Shown here one piece after another: positions 45,190-55,689 of a stretch of 64,000 nt of DNA. Location: NCBI GenBank assembly GCA_031772625.1, contig CM062820.1, forward strand, positions 1,075,641,369 through 1,075,705,368, read 5' to 3'. Source of the DNA: Pinus tabuliformis (taxonomy: Eukaryota; Streptophyta; Pinopsida; Pinales; Pinaceae). The position numbers were made by a program, and so were the translations under genes. The notes below the pieces were generated by a model. The model made no database searches. It worked only from the letters and a program-made list of their open reading frames with translations, and had not been told where the DNA came from. Each line of letters starts with the position of its first letter. Positions within the stretch are counted from its first letter, which is position 1.

Positions 45190-46271
45190 TTAATTAGAAA
45201 ACTAGAAATAATTAATACAACAATATTAATTAATTAATTAAATTAGTATTGTTAACTAATGTATTAGAATTAATAAATAACCTAATATATTAGAATAATG
45301 AAAAATAATTAAAATATTATTATAAATTATATTAAAGTTAATAATATATAAATGTAGAGAAGGAATTAATATAATATAGTACCTTATTAGTGAGTATTTT
45401 GATAGAATATATTATAACATATTATATTAATTAATTAGTAAATTAATTAATTAATTTAATTTAATTTAATTATTTTAATTAATATAAAGAATTATTGTTT
45501 AAGTTAATAAAATTAATAATGTATTAATGTAAAATATATATAGAGACCTAAAAACTATAGAATTATGAAGAAATAAGGATAACCGTTAATATTAATAGTA
45601 ATATTATTAACATTAATACATTAATGAGAGTGATAATGTTAATAATGATTTTATTAATTTAGTATTGAAAGAGAGGAAACAAACTTTAAAGCTCAAAGAG
45701 CACAGGGAGCCAAGTCTTACCAACTGTGAGACAGTCATTCTTATTGAGGTATGGAAGTTAGTAAGAGTTGACTCATCGTGCTCTCTAACCTTTAAAGTTT
45801 GTTCACTCCCTTTCAATATTAAATAAATAAAGTCATTATTAACATTATCACTCTCATCAAAATATTAATGTTAATAATATTATTCTATTAATATTAATAT
45901 TTATCTTTCTTTCTCCATAATTCTATAGTTTTTAGATTTTTTTGTATTTTATTAATATACGGCTAATTTTATTAACTTACAAATTATTATTTTTTATTAA
46001 TTAAAATCATTATATTAATTTAATTAATTAATTTACTAATTAATTAAAATAGTATGTTATAAGATATTCTATAAAAATACTAATGAATAAGTTACTATTA
46101 TTAATTCTTTCTCTACATTAATATTTTAATTCTTTTTCATTATTCTAATATATTAGGTTATTTATTAATTCTAAAGTATTAATTAATTAATATCTAATTT
46201 TCTAATTATTTAACTTCAATATATTACTTGATTTTAGACTTTTGTGATCCATATTAATTTTGATAAATTCC
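45190..46271. mobile_element. 1-kb AT-rich palindrome inserted in the left PLE arm
   Basis: Arms of roughly 500 bp (about 45190-45726 and 45756-46250) face each other around a 30-base centre near 45741. Matching marks include AACAAACTTTAAAG, GATAATGTTAATAATGA, CCTAATATATTAGAATAATGA and TTAATTAATTAGTAAATTAA. TTCGGATTAAT stands at 45180-45190 and 46272-46282 on both sides. The right PLE arm lacks this block, so it entered after the inverted repeat formed. It has no coding capacity. It could be a foldback element or MITE; family unknown. Confidence 0.7.
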
Positions 46272-46306
46272 TTCGGATTAATCACATCATGAGTTTTTGG
46301 TCCACA

Positions 46307-46337
46307 TTTCAAACCATTTAATGTGGTTCATCATCAG
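46307..46337 (-). ncRNA. Hammerhead-ribozyme-like motif, left inner
   Basis: On the minus strand: CTGATGA (46337-46331), stem II GAACCA...TGGTTT, then GAAATG (GAAA at 46310-46307). Stem II differs in sequence from the copy at 49552 (GGGTCC...GGACTT) yet remains paired, which supports a real structure. Confidence 0.5.
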
Positions 46338-46796
46338 GACGAAGGTGAAAAAACCAGTCAAGCAAAATTTAAAATAATAAGGATGCATCTGTTCCAGAGT
46401 GAGCCGTTAGGAAATAACTGTTATGAATTAGCTGTTAAAAAATTAGTTGAATAAATTTATTATTATTTTGTTATGTTTTATTTTAATTTATTAATATTTT
46501 TAATTAAAATAATATTGAATTCAAACTTAGTTATATTAATTTAATAATATAATAAGAATTGAATATTTGTAAATATATAAAAAAAATAAGTTTAATATGG
46601 TTATTATTAAAAATAATAATATTCAACAATTATATTTAAACATTATTATATTAAAAGATTGGATAATATTTTAATAGGGAGGTCAAAGAGGATATAAATT
46701 GCAATATAAAAATAAAAATAATCAATTATTAATTATTATATTTATTAGAAAAATTTTATGAAAAGACGGCGGGGATCCAACCTCTACTTAACTTCC

Positions 46797-47405
46797 AACC
46801 ATCATCCCTCTTAAGATTAATAGCACATTTTTCAATTTCAATGACTTCTCAAAGCTTCTTATGATGGAAGTGATCAATCTTGGTGATCACCCGGGAATCC
46901 TTGATGCAGACATGGTGATTAGATTTCACTGCATGTTCAACTAAAGCCAAGGAACGAGAGCGGTTGTGCTTAATATCTGCTACATGTTCTTGAATTCTTT
47001 GGTTAATAGAGCGACCAGCTTCCCCAATGTAGGGAATCTCATAGGAACATGGGATGGAGTAGACCCCTTTCATGTCTTTAGGGTTTATAGGGTCTTTGAC
47101 GGATCTAAGAGAATTTCTAATGGTATTAAGGGGTTTGAAGGTAGCAGAAACTTTGTTCTTTTTGAGGATATGAGAAATCTTATCGGTGGTCCCTTGAATA
47201 AAAGGAAGTTGAACACTAGAGATTGTATTGTCACGAGAAGGTTTAATCCTTGATCCTTTACTAGTCCTTAGAAAAGCTTTGAGACCTTGCTTCCTGCTAT
47301 AGCCATTATTTTCAAAAATATTCAGAAGATGAGATTTTTCCTCTTCTAAGTGATTCTCATCAGAAATTCTTAGAGCACGGGTCGCAAGGGTGTTGAGAAC
47401 CCCGT
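46797..47405 (-). pseudogene. PLE GIY-YIG fragment, inverted copy
   Basis: On the minus strand this matches the plus-strand copy from about 48307 on: GVLNTLATRALRISDENHLE at the inner end and MKGVYSIPCS, YIGEAGRSINQRIQEH, HHVCIKDSRV further on. Within 75 residues of the GIY-YIG domain it differs at about a dozen positions. The catalytic-type Y, R and E-bearing motifs are still present. It has no RT part. Confidence 0.85.
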
Positions 47406-48953
47406 TGTTATTTTAGATAAAGCCAATTATGTTAACAAAATGAATGACCATCTCTATAACAGTGGTAGTTACATTAAGCTCAATGAGAATCCTATTAATA
47501 AAGTTTCTAAAGAAGTTGCTTTTGCCATAAAATCTAATAATGCTCTTAATCATCTCAGCAAAAAGATTATCGAAAGAAACCCTCTCACCCCGAAAATTTA
47601 TGGCCTTCCTAAGATTCATAAGGATGGGATCCTCCTGAGACCTATTGTTAACACAATAGATGGGCCCACTTATCTTCTTGCTTCCTAGCTCAAAAACTCA
47701 AACCTCTTGTTGGTCGCAGCAATTCCTTTGTTAAAGACTCTGCTTCCTTTGTTAAAGAGTTGAAATATATAAGGCTAGAGCCTAGGGATCTCTTAGTAAG
47801 CTTCCCTTTATACTAATACCCCTATTCAAGAAGCCATCAATGTCATTAATCATGTTGCTGATGAGAACACAACCAAATTGGTTGGTCTATGCCTTACCTC
47901 TACATTTTTTAGCTTCTAGGGTGAGTTCTATTAACAGAATTGTGGGGTTGCGATGGGTTGTCCTCTTTCCCCCATAGTTTCCAACTTGTTCATGGAAGAT
48001 TTTGAGAGAAAAGCTTTAGCCTCTGCTCCACTCCACCCCAAGCGATGAAAGAGGTTTGTTGATGATACTAATATCATGTGACCCCATGGTCGTGAAAAAT
48101 TAAATCTATTTCTCAACTATCTTGATTCCCTATCTGACTCTATCAAATTCACGATGGAAATCAAGGTAGATGGATGTCTCCCTTTTCTTGATATTCTCCT
48201 CTCTAGAATGGATGATGGTACTGTCTCTCACCGGGTTTTTCGCAAGAAAACACACACAGAACAGTATCTTCATGCCAGTTCTCATCATTTTCTAGCACAA
48301 AAACTCGGGGTTCTCAACACGCTTGCAGCCTGTGCTCTAAGAATTTCCGATGAGAATCACTTAGAAGAGGAAAAATCTCATATTTTGAAAGGTTTTGAAA
48401 ATAATGACTATAGTAGGCAGCAAGGCCTCAAAGCTTTTCTAAGGGCTAGTAAAGAATCAAGGATTAAACCTTCTCGTGACAATAAAATCTCCAATGTTCA
48501 ACTTCCCTTTATTCAAGGGACCACCGATAAGATTTCTCATATCCTCAAAAAGAACAAAGTTTATGCTACCTTCAAACCCCTTAATACCATTAGAAATTCT
48601 CTTAGATCTATCAAAGGCCCTGTAAACCCTAAAGACATGAAAGGGGTCTACTCCATCCCATGTTCTTGTGGGATTCCCTACATTGGGGAAACTGGTCGCT
48701 CCATTAACCAGAGAATCCAAGAACATGCAACAGATATTAAGCACAACTGCTCTCGTTCCTCGGCTTTAGCTGAACATGCAGTGAAATCCAATCACCATGT
48801 CTGCATCGAGGATTCCCGGGTCATCGCCAAGATTGATCACTTCCATCATAGGAAGCTTCGAGAAGCCATTGAAATTGAAAAATGTGTTATTAATCTTAAC
48901 AAGGACGATGGTTGGAAGTTAAGTAGAAGTTGGATCCCCGCCCTCTTTTCATA
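47406..48953 (+). pseudogene. PLE reverse transcriptase plus GIY-YIG endonuclease
   Basis: The N-terminal PLE block (NYVNKMNDHLYNSGSYIKL) leads to RT fingers with PKIYGLPKIHKDG and LRPIVNTIDGP (47590-47670). RT motif GVAMGCPLSPIVSNLFM lies at 47943-47993 and the catalytic RFVDDTNI at about 48049-48072. A long open part follows from about 48154 (FTMEIKVDGCLPFLDILLSR, THTEQYLHASSHH). The GIY-YIG domain is at about 48638-48800 (GVYSIPCSC, YIGETGRSINQRIQEH). The linker has a CCHH-like set with HAVKSNHHVCIED after it. The GIY-YIG domain nicks the target for priming. The start is missing and the frame is broken in the RT part. The endonuclease part looks intact. Confidence 0.9.
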
Positions 48954-49336
48954 ATTTTTTTTTAATAAATATAATAATTAATAATTATCTTTTATATTGC
49001 AATTTATATCCTCTTCGGCCTCCCAATTAAAATATTATCCAATCTTTTAATATAATAATATTTAAAGATAATTGTTGAATATTATTCATTTTTAATAATA
49101 ACCATATTAAACTTATTTTTTTGTATATTTACAAATATTCAATTCTTATTATATTATTAAATTAATCTAACTAATTTTGAATTCAATATTATTTTAATTA
49201 AAAATGCTAATAAATTAAAATAAAACTTAACAAACTAATAATAAATTTATTCAACTAATTTTTTAATGGCTAATTCATAACAACTATTTCCTAATGGTTA
49301 ATTCTAGAATAGATGCATCCTTACTATTTAAACATT

Positions 49337-49360
49337 CTGACTAATTGAGTTTGAAATGTC
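49337..49360 (+). ncRNA. Hammerhead-like remnant, right inner
   Basis: CTGACTA then GAAATGTCGACC, in the position equivalent to the 46307 motif. The core is changed and stem II is lost. Confidence 0.3.
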
Positions 49361-49551
49361 GACCAAAAACTCAATATATTAATTAATCAATTTCTTTACA
49401 CAATTATATCTTACTAAATTAATTAATTCAAATATATTAATCTAATTCCTTTTATATTTTAGGTTTTCACCTCTTGTTGGCTTACTTTCTTCTTTTTCTT
49501 TTTTTATCTATTTATACTTTTTATCTCTTCTCTTTCTCTCATCAATTACTC

Positions 49552-49608
49552 CTGATGATGGGTCCTAGTCTGGACTTGAAAAATCGATTAAAAATGTTCA
49601 CTATTGAT
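49552..49608 (+). ncRNA. Hammerhead-ribozyme-like motif, right outer
   Basis: CTGATGA (49552-49558), then a stem GGGTCC...GGACTT, then GAAA (49578-49581), the order of the hammerhead core. ATCAAT at 49541-49546 can pair with ATTGAT at 49603-49608 as distal stem I. Hammerheads are known in the pLTRs of Penelope-like elements. Two base pairs next to the core are G-T, consistent with CpG decay. Activity is doubtful. Confidence 0.5.
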
Positions 49609-49653
49609 AAAAATCCGGAAACAAATTCTTCAAACTCAATACTATTCAATATT

Positions 49654-50377
49654 GGCATTATCTGCCCAAAGGGGTTGGATTCAATGGTTGAAAGCAAGGA
49701 TTTTTTCATATTGGGCAAGGTTTAATTCACATGAGAGCTTCCCTAGAGCCATTTGGGCACCTTGAGATAGTGGTTGAATGTGTGGTTGCACCCAGCGAGG
49801 CCATATTAAATGGTTTCGTAACTTGTGCACACATAAGTGGATCAAAACCCACCCCATTTCCTTTTAAAAATTTTAAATGATCTTAGCTCATGTGGTTTGG
49901 TGAATAATTCATTTCCATAACTGTGTGGGTTCAAGTCTCTCGAGACATGTTGTAACTAGCTCATTTGTGGCATTTATGAAATAGTTGTATCTGTCATGAT
50001 AGTGACAGTCGATCTTTCGAAGTTATAGATTCTCTAAAAATTTCCATTCCGTTTTTTAAAAAATATATTGACATTTTCTAATTAATCTACATTTTGGATA
50101 TTTTGGTTGAACCCTGACAAAACAATTTTCATTATATCATGTTTTTTTTTGTTGTTATTTAAAACATATTTTTGAATGCATAAATGAATTTAACACCATA
50201 AAAATCCTTCGGAGTATTCATATTATGCAAAGTTCACATATCAAATTTGTGATTCTAAGAAATTCCTTTCACATATTTTAGTTTAACTTAACAAAAAATA
50301 TACCAAAAAAAAAATAAAACATTTGAACTACAGCTTATATATTTGGTTAAAACTAACTAATAAAAACTATTAATTAT
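49654..50377. other. Non-coding stretch, no gene seen
   Basis: AT-rich sequence with short frames only. Confidence 0.4.
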
Positions 50378-50398
50378 TTTGTTAAGTTTCAAGTGAAC

Positions 50399-50447
<49 letters not shown>

Positions 50448-50560
50448 TTGTAGTTCCTTTAAAACTAAAAGCTTTTTGTTAAGTTTCCAGTGAACCAAAA
50501 TATATATATATATATATATATAAATAAAAGTTGTAGTTCGTTTAAAACTAAAAGCTTAAA
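50378..50560. repeat. Tandem duplication, each copy with a TA microsatellite
   Basis: Two copies of a roughly 95-bp unit: GTTAAGTTTCMAGTGAACCA, then (AT)n, then AAAAGTTGTAGTTC and TTTAAAACTAAAAGC. The TA runs have different lengths (about 40 and 26 bp). Confidence 0.85.
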
Positions 50561-50769
50561 TCTTACCAAAATTTACTTTTTAATTATGGTTATGTATTAT
50601 TTATAGTAAAGTTGGAATGTTGTTTAGAAAAATGCATGTTTTTGTTGGTTTGATTTTTTTAATAGAGTTATTATTTTTCCTTTTTATGTTGATAGCAATT
50701 TTTTTATAGTATGAAGTTTCTAAGTAATTAAGATTTTTGAAAGACTTTTAATCTAGTATAAGTATGATT

Positions 50770-51905
50770 ATGACAATTGATCAAATTAAAGTTATGATAA
50801 TTAAATATAAAGAGAAGACTAATGATACTTTTATGAATGAAAATAGTAAATTGGAGAAATTGTTTTCCTACAAATATTAGAATTGGTAATTAAACAAACT
50901 CTACTAGAACGATAGTATTGAGAAAAAGATAAACAGAAAGTGGAAAGCTTACTATGGGCCTAAAATCAATTGTAAGTCTGTAAACATTTGGTTGTGAGTT
51001 AAAGAAAAACTATTTTTTGAGACTCTCTTAACCCCTACTATCTTATATAAGTGTGAAGTTTGAGGATATAATATCACAATCCTGGAGAAACATAAAGTAG
51101 ACCTAGAATAATTTTATAACTTATTGAATCTTAGGTATTAAAGGGAATACACCATATCCTATCCTCTTCATAGTAGTGACCCTTTCACCCTTTGATATCA
51201 TGGCTATAGTTAGGTACTTATTGTACAAGAGCAATATAAACAACCTAGACAACAAGAGGACTTCCAAAATTACTTCAAATTCCAACGAAGCCAACTATAG
51301 CTCAATCGAGGATGAACTAAAAATACAAAGTCTTCAACAAACAATGAAGAATAAAGGGAGAAGTCATTATGAAAAATACTAATAGTATTAAAATTATTAT
51401 TACATCTAAATTTAAGAACAATTTGCGGTAAAATAAAGATTTAGAGGATAGAAAGAAATTAAGATATTGTAAGGAGTTTGTCAAACCTAATCTAGAAGAT
51501 CAAATATATCTATATGTTTCGAATTATCATAAACAAAAAACCACTTAAAATTCAAGTTAGGCTCCAAATTCATTTCCAGTTATAGGGGTAAAGGTGGGAG
51601 ATCCATTACTGGTTGATTTAATGCCAAGAAAACAAACTTTGCTAAAATAAGAATAAATTCTTAGGAGCTCATAGTAAAATTGGTCTTCGGCCATTTTTCA
51701 AAATATCATAGAATAAAAGAATTGTGACACTAAAAGGGTTGATGAAAAAACACAGCCTCTCTTATAGTGTCATAAGTATACCCAAACAAGATCACAATTT
51801 CAAAATATTTTTTATAATAATGACTTTCTTATCAAAACTATGGTGATTCTAACGCATCTCTTCTAATGCCTTTTAAACACAAAAATAAAATTCTAAATAA
51901 ATCAA
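50770..51905 (+). pseudogene. C-terminal part of a non-LTR retrotransposon ORF2 (decayed)
   Basis: Decayed plus-strand coding with phrases typical of the region after the RT in plant LINE-like proteins: KAYYGPKINCKSVNIWL, then LFETLLTPTILYKCEV, then MAIVRYLLYKSNINNLDNKR, then KIRINS and NYGDSNASLLMPFKHKNKIL. Normal relatives read TPTILYGCEVWG at the second block. Many stops and at least two frame changes occur (50880-51130, 51383, 51440 on). RT itself is not seen upstream. Confidence 0.5.
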
Positions 51906-52438
51906 AATAACCCCATACATTTTTTAAAGCATAAAACCAATTTTGATGACACTAAATGTTAATTATCATTATCATAATTTTTATATTTAAAAAAAAACAT
52001 ATTAAAACATTATTCATAACATTAATCATTACTATCATAATTTTAATATATAAAAATTTAAAACATATTAAAATGTCATCATATACATACAAATGGTCCA
52101 TGAAATAGATACGTTACCTAAATTGAAGATATGGATAATTAGGTTTATTGGTTTGATTATTGCGGTTAAGAAATGATTTTTCCTATTTAGATTGAATTCA
52201 TAATAAGTATATTGTTATAATAATAACAATTCATTAATTATTGAGTAATTTTAAAGTTAAGATAATCTTATACTTCAATGTTGAAAGATAAAAAAATTAT
52301 ATATATTATTAAGGATTATAATTAATTTAAAAGAATAATAGATTATAATTAATTGAAAATAATTATAATTCCCTTGATGGGTGGAAGAGTATGGGCATAA
52401 GGAGGATGGGGATGGGAATTATTCCCTCTCATGCTTTG
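51906..52438. other. Non-coding AT-rich stretch
   Basis: No gene or repeat structure beyond A/T runs. Confidence 0.4.
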
Positions 52439-52439
52439 A

Positions 52440-52543
52440 TTTGAGGTACATGTGGCAAGTTCGCAACATTCATTTCATCATTGACAGAACCTTTGAGGTA
52501 CATGTGGCAAGTTAGCAACATTCATTTCATCATTCACAGAATC
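52440..52543. repeat. 52-bp tandem duplication
   Basis: TTTGAGGTACATGTGGCAAG to ACAGAAYC occurs twice, at 52440 and 52492, with three or four differences. Confidence 0.9.
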
Positions 52544-52599
52544 TTTGAGATGTTTGATCATATATTTAATAGCTCCAATGCCCTGCCGCCCAAGCAATC

Positions 52600-54770
52600 T
52601 GGTATGAACTCTCGACACTCTTCGGTTTTCCTCACTGTTTATTCTCCTCTGTACAGGATGCTTTTTTATGGTGGGCAGATCAAAGTTCCGATAGACAGGC
52701 TCTTTTCTGCCTCACATGCTGGAATATCTGGACGTGGAGGAACAGGCGCATCTTTCAGGCCTCCTGCCTGCCGCTGGTCTCCATTCTGCCTTTTATTATG
52801 GGATCCATGCCCTCTCAGATCTGACTGCCGAGTCCTTCCTGCATCAGCGCATTGAAGCTCGGTTTTTTCTTATATGTCAATGATTCTCTCAATATTATCC
52901 AAAGGCTGTAATATTTTGTTTTCTGGTTCCCTCTTTATTTTAGGCACACTCATTTCAAGCGCACAGCTGCTCTCTTTTTTGATTTCCATGTCAACTCATG
53001 CGCACATATTCTCTCTTTATGCTCCACATGCTGCTGTCTATTCTACGCAATCATATGCGCTCATCCGGATCCAATTATATATGTATTTTCTTCCCTCGTC
53101 TATTCTGACCGAGGACAAGATGCATTATATTCAGACCATTACACCAAGACTGCGGTCTTCAAATTGTATCCACGATCCATATATTTCTCTCAATATATAA
53201 CATGCTGATTTTTTCTTACTGAAAAAAAATATTTAATAGCGGGTTTGCCAACTTCGGTTAGATGAGTGCAAGATTGGTTATAGATGGTTGGGAGGGTGAA
53301 GGTGATTGTGAAGAGTATGCATAGGTCGTCAATCTACGCATGCTCCTTTGTCTCTGGTGTGATGTATTTGGGATTTCTGACGATAAATGGAAAAATGGAT
53401 TTTCCCAACCAGTGCTATGGGGTAAATTGCGTCAAGTTTGGGATCCAGGGGAAATGAAGAGTCGGGTATTGTCGGTTCACTAGCAGACTCCTATAAAAAA
53501 AAATAAACATCACAAGATTCGATAGTTGAAGGAACATCTCAACATTGGATTTCTGCTACTGGAATTTTCGTAAGTCTCATTGTCTGCTCATGTGACCTTC
53601 TTAGGACAATCTTTCTTCTTGGTTGGGGTGGGGATTATATTGTATGGTCTGTTTCTAGGGTTTATGGGAGTCTGGTATGGATTTTACAAGCCCTCGACCA
53701 TAAGTTTGAGTTAGTGGTTGCCGAGGCTCTATGCGCAGTGTGCACTGTCTCCAACTTCGGAGATATTCCTATCCATGTAACTCAGCTGAGGGTGGTAATT
53801 CACAACCAGTCGTCATCGGATGTAGTCCTTCTTTATGGCATATAATATTTGGGTTTTTTGGTCTGCTCATAGAACATTTTGTGTTCTCCTTCTATCTTGA
53901 GGGGTCTTGTGTTAACTTGGTCGAAATAGCTATTGTTAAAGGGAGGAGTCAGGTGTTATTGTGGATTAGTATCTTAGCAGACCGAAGTAGTTGCCTTGGT
54001 TTAGTGCAACCTCCTTTACGTGAGGCTTGGGCTTGGAATTGGGGTAATTTCATGGCGTGTCGTAAGGTATTTGCGGTTTTTTGAACCTCAGTGTAGTTTC
54101 GGAGAAAAGGTGTGCTTTCAAGCATGCTGGAGTTGGGTTGACGATGTTTAGAAAACGACGAAGACCATAGAGTGCATTGGGTCTGCGGGGGAAATGAGAG
54201 GAGCACCGAGGGCAAGCTCTAGTGGGAGGGGGAGAAGGTGAATCAGAAGCAGAGTTAGAGGAGGAAGTGGCTTTTAACCATGCCCCTTCTCTGTGCCATG
54301 TCAATCTTCCTCACCCTTTCAACTCTTTGGAAACCTACTTGTAGTGCATTATCCTGCTTTTGGAACAATTAGATGACCGAAACAAAGCCATAATCTTCAT
54401 GAATGATCTGTAGCAAAACTAGTGGAACATACAGATCAATGAAGATTGGAAAGCATGGAGGAAAGGATTGCATACTTGGAATTACATGTTCATGGTGATC
54501 GCGGTTCTCCTGCTCCTCCAGCGCAGGTATCGAGTATTGATATACAGGCTAATCTTATCAATTCTTGGTGTTGGTGGCTATCTCTTTATCTTAAAAAGTT
54601 CTTTGGTCATGTTTCTTTTGGATTCTCAGCTAATTTTGGTACTGTGTAATTAGTTTTTTTGTTTCCGTTATGGCTAACCAATCTGGTAAGACTAATTCCA
54701 GAAGATTAGCATATTCTGGGAAAACATGTTGTATCTTTTGGCTAAATTAATAGAGTTTTTTACGGACAAA
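52600..54770 (+). mobile_element. GC-richer patch, possible LINE 3' fragment with A-tail
   Basis: The composition is distinctly richer in G and C than the flanks. At 52660-52760 the plus strand can read FLWWADQSSDRQALF, then WNIWTWRNRR, like the C-terminal end of LINE ORF2 zinc-binding regions. The patch ends with an A-run at about 54766-54775 after a TTAATAGAGTTTTTT that resembles plant LINE 3' ends. The middle (53220-54300) has no recognised domain, so the block may be composite. Confidence 0.3.
53949..54215 (-). CDS. Unrecognised 88-codon ORF, transit-peptide-like
   Basis: I do not recognise this protein. It starts MPSVLLSFPPQTQC and is rich in Ser, Arg and Gln with few acidic residues, like a chloroplast or mitochondrial targeting sequence. 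An overlapping minus-strand frame (54050-54304) is also open. No downstream exon is identified. It may be chance in a GC-richer patch. Confidence 0.15.
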   Translation of the reverse strand: MPSVLLSFPPQTQCTLWSSSFSKHRQPNSSMLESTPFLRNYTEVQKTANTLRHAMKLPQFQAQASRKGGCTKPRQLLRSAKILIHNNT

Positions 54771-54775
54771 AAAAA

Positions 54776-55389
54776 TTATTATTTTATATATAATATAATT
54801 ATAAAATATATGTCTAATAAAACATGTGTTTAAGTGAATATTTCTCTTATTCCATTCATTTTATATTGAATTTATTTTTATCATTATTTTTCACATAATA
54901 TGATGATAATGTTAAATTATGTATTAATATATTTTTATAATTTTCATATTTCAATTAATTTTGGTTAATCGCACGTTAATTTTTTTATAATCTATTGTTT
55001 AGGATAATGTTGTATATTAATAAGGAAATATTATTTTTTATTATATATTAATAAATTTTATATATTTTAATAAACTCCAATAATCTTAATAACAAATGAT
55101 GGAAATTATTTATTGTGTTTAGAGGCCCTCTACAATCCAATACGTGGAAAATGTTGTCACGTAATGTTATTAATGTTGGCCATAAATAAAATACTTCAAT
55201 TTCCACTTTAATTTTACATCAACTTTATATAGAGATAAAGCAAAAGAAAATAAAAAAAAAACATTAATTTACTTTTTAGCATGAGGAAGATATGTAATTT
55301 CTTCACTACTTAATATGGATTTTGAGAGATGGCATGTAAAAATAATATTTTCAATATTACAAGATGTGCAATTCATTTTATGTTAAGAT

Positions 55390-55391
<2 letters not shown>
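54776..55391. other. AT-rich non-coding stretch
   Basis: No gene seen. Confidence 0.4.

Positions 55392-55462
<71 letters not shown>
55392..55462. repeat. Compound TA/GA microsatellite
   Basis: About 20 TA units run directly into about 15 GA units. Confidence 0.95.
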
Positions 55463-55466
<4 letters not shown>

Positions 55467-55689
55467 TTTCAATTTTTGAATATGAGGGGGCATGTATTAA
55501 CATTTTAATGTAAAGATGTGAATCATAAATGAAATATTTCAAGATAAATTATGTAAATATTATATAAAAAGAGTGAAAATAAAAAAATCTTATAACTACT
55601 ATGAGAGAGAGGTACACATCTCAAATTTTTGTTTTCATTAATATCATTCATCCTCTTTGAGCCTCCATAGATATTTATTATTAGGATAA

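Larger units (their letters stand above)
44876..49653 (+). mobile_element. Penelope-like element with large inverted-repeat organisation
   Basis: A 4.8-kb unit. A 5'-truncated copy on the plus strand carries RT plus GIY-YIG (47406-48953 and its 3' tail to about 49643). Joined head to head to its 5' end is an inverted copy of the element's 3' third (47405 down to about 44886). The whole therefore ends in the same sequence on both sides, as a big inverted repeat. ATTCAATATT occurs at 44876-44885 and 49644-49653 and may be the target duplication. An upstream partial copy, direct or inverted, is a known habit of Penelope elements ('pLTR'). The element is broken, with several breaks, and the arms have diverged noticeably. 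In plants PLEs of this kind are known to me from conifers (Dryad family), where transfer from arthropods has been proposed. Confidence 0.85.

Noticed and set aside
46797-47405. GIY-YIG homing endonuclease in an organellar intron
   Set aside because: The adjoining Penelope-type RT, the inverted second copy and the nuclear repeat context identify a Penelope-like element.
48457-48744. 95-codon minus ORF mirrored by a plus ORF at 46966-47253
   Set aside because: Antisense frames of the two GIY-YIG copies; the similarity reflects the inverted repeat.
52481-52855. 124-codon plus ORF as host gene
   Set aside because: Another frame over the same bases reads like a LINE ORF2 end, and the start lies in a tandem duplication.
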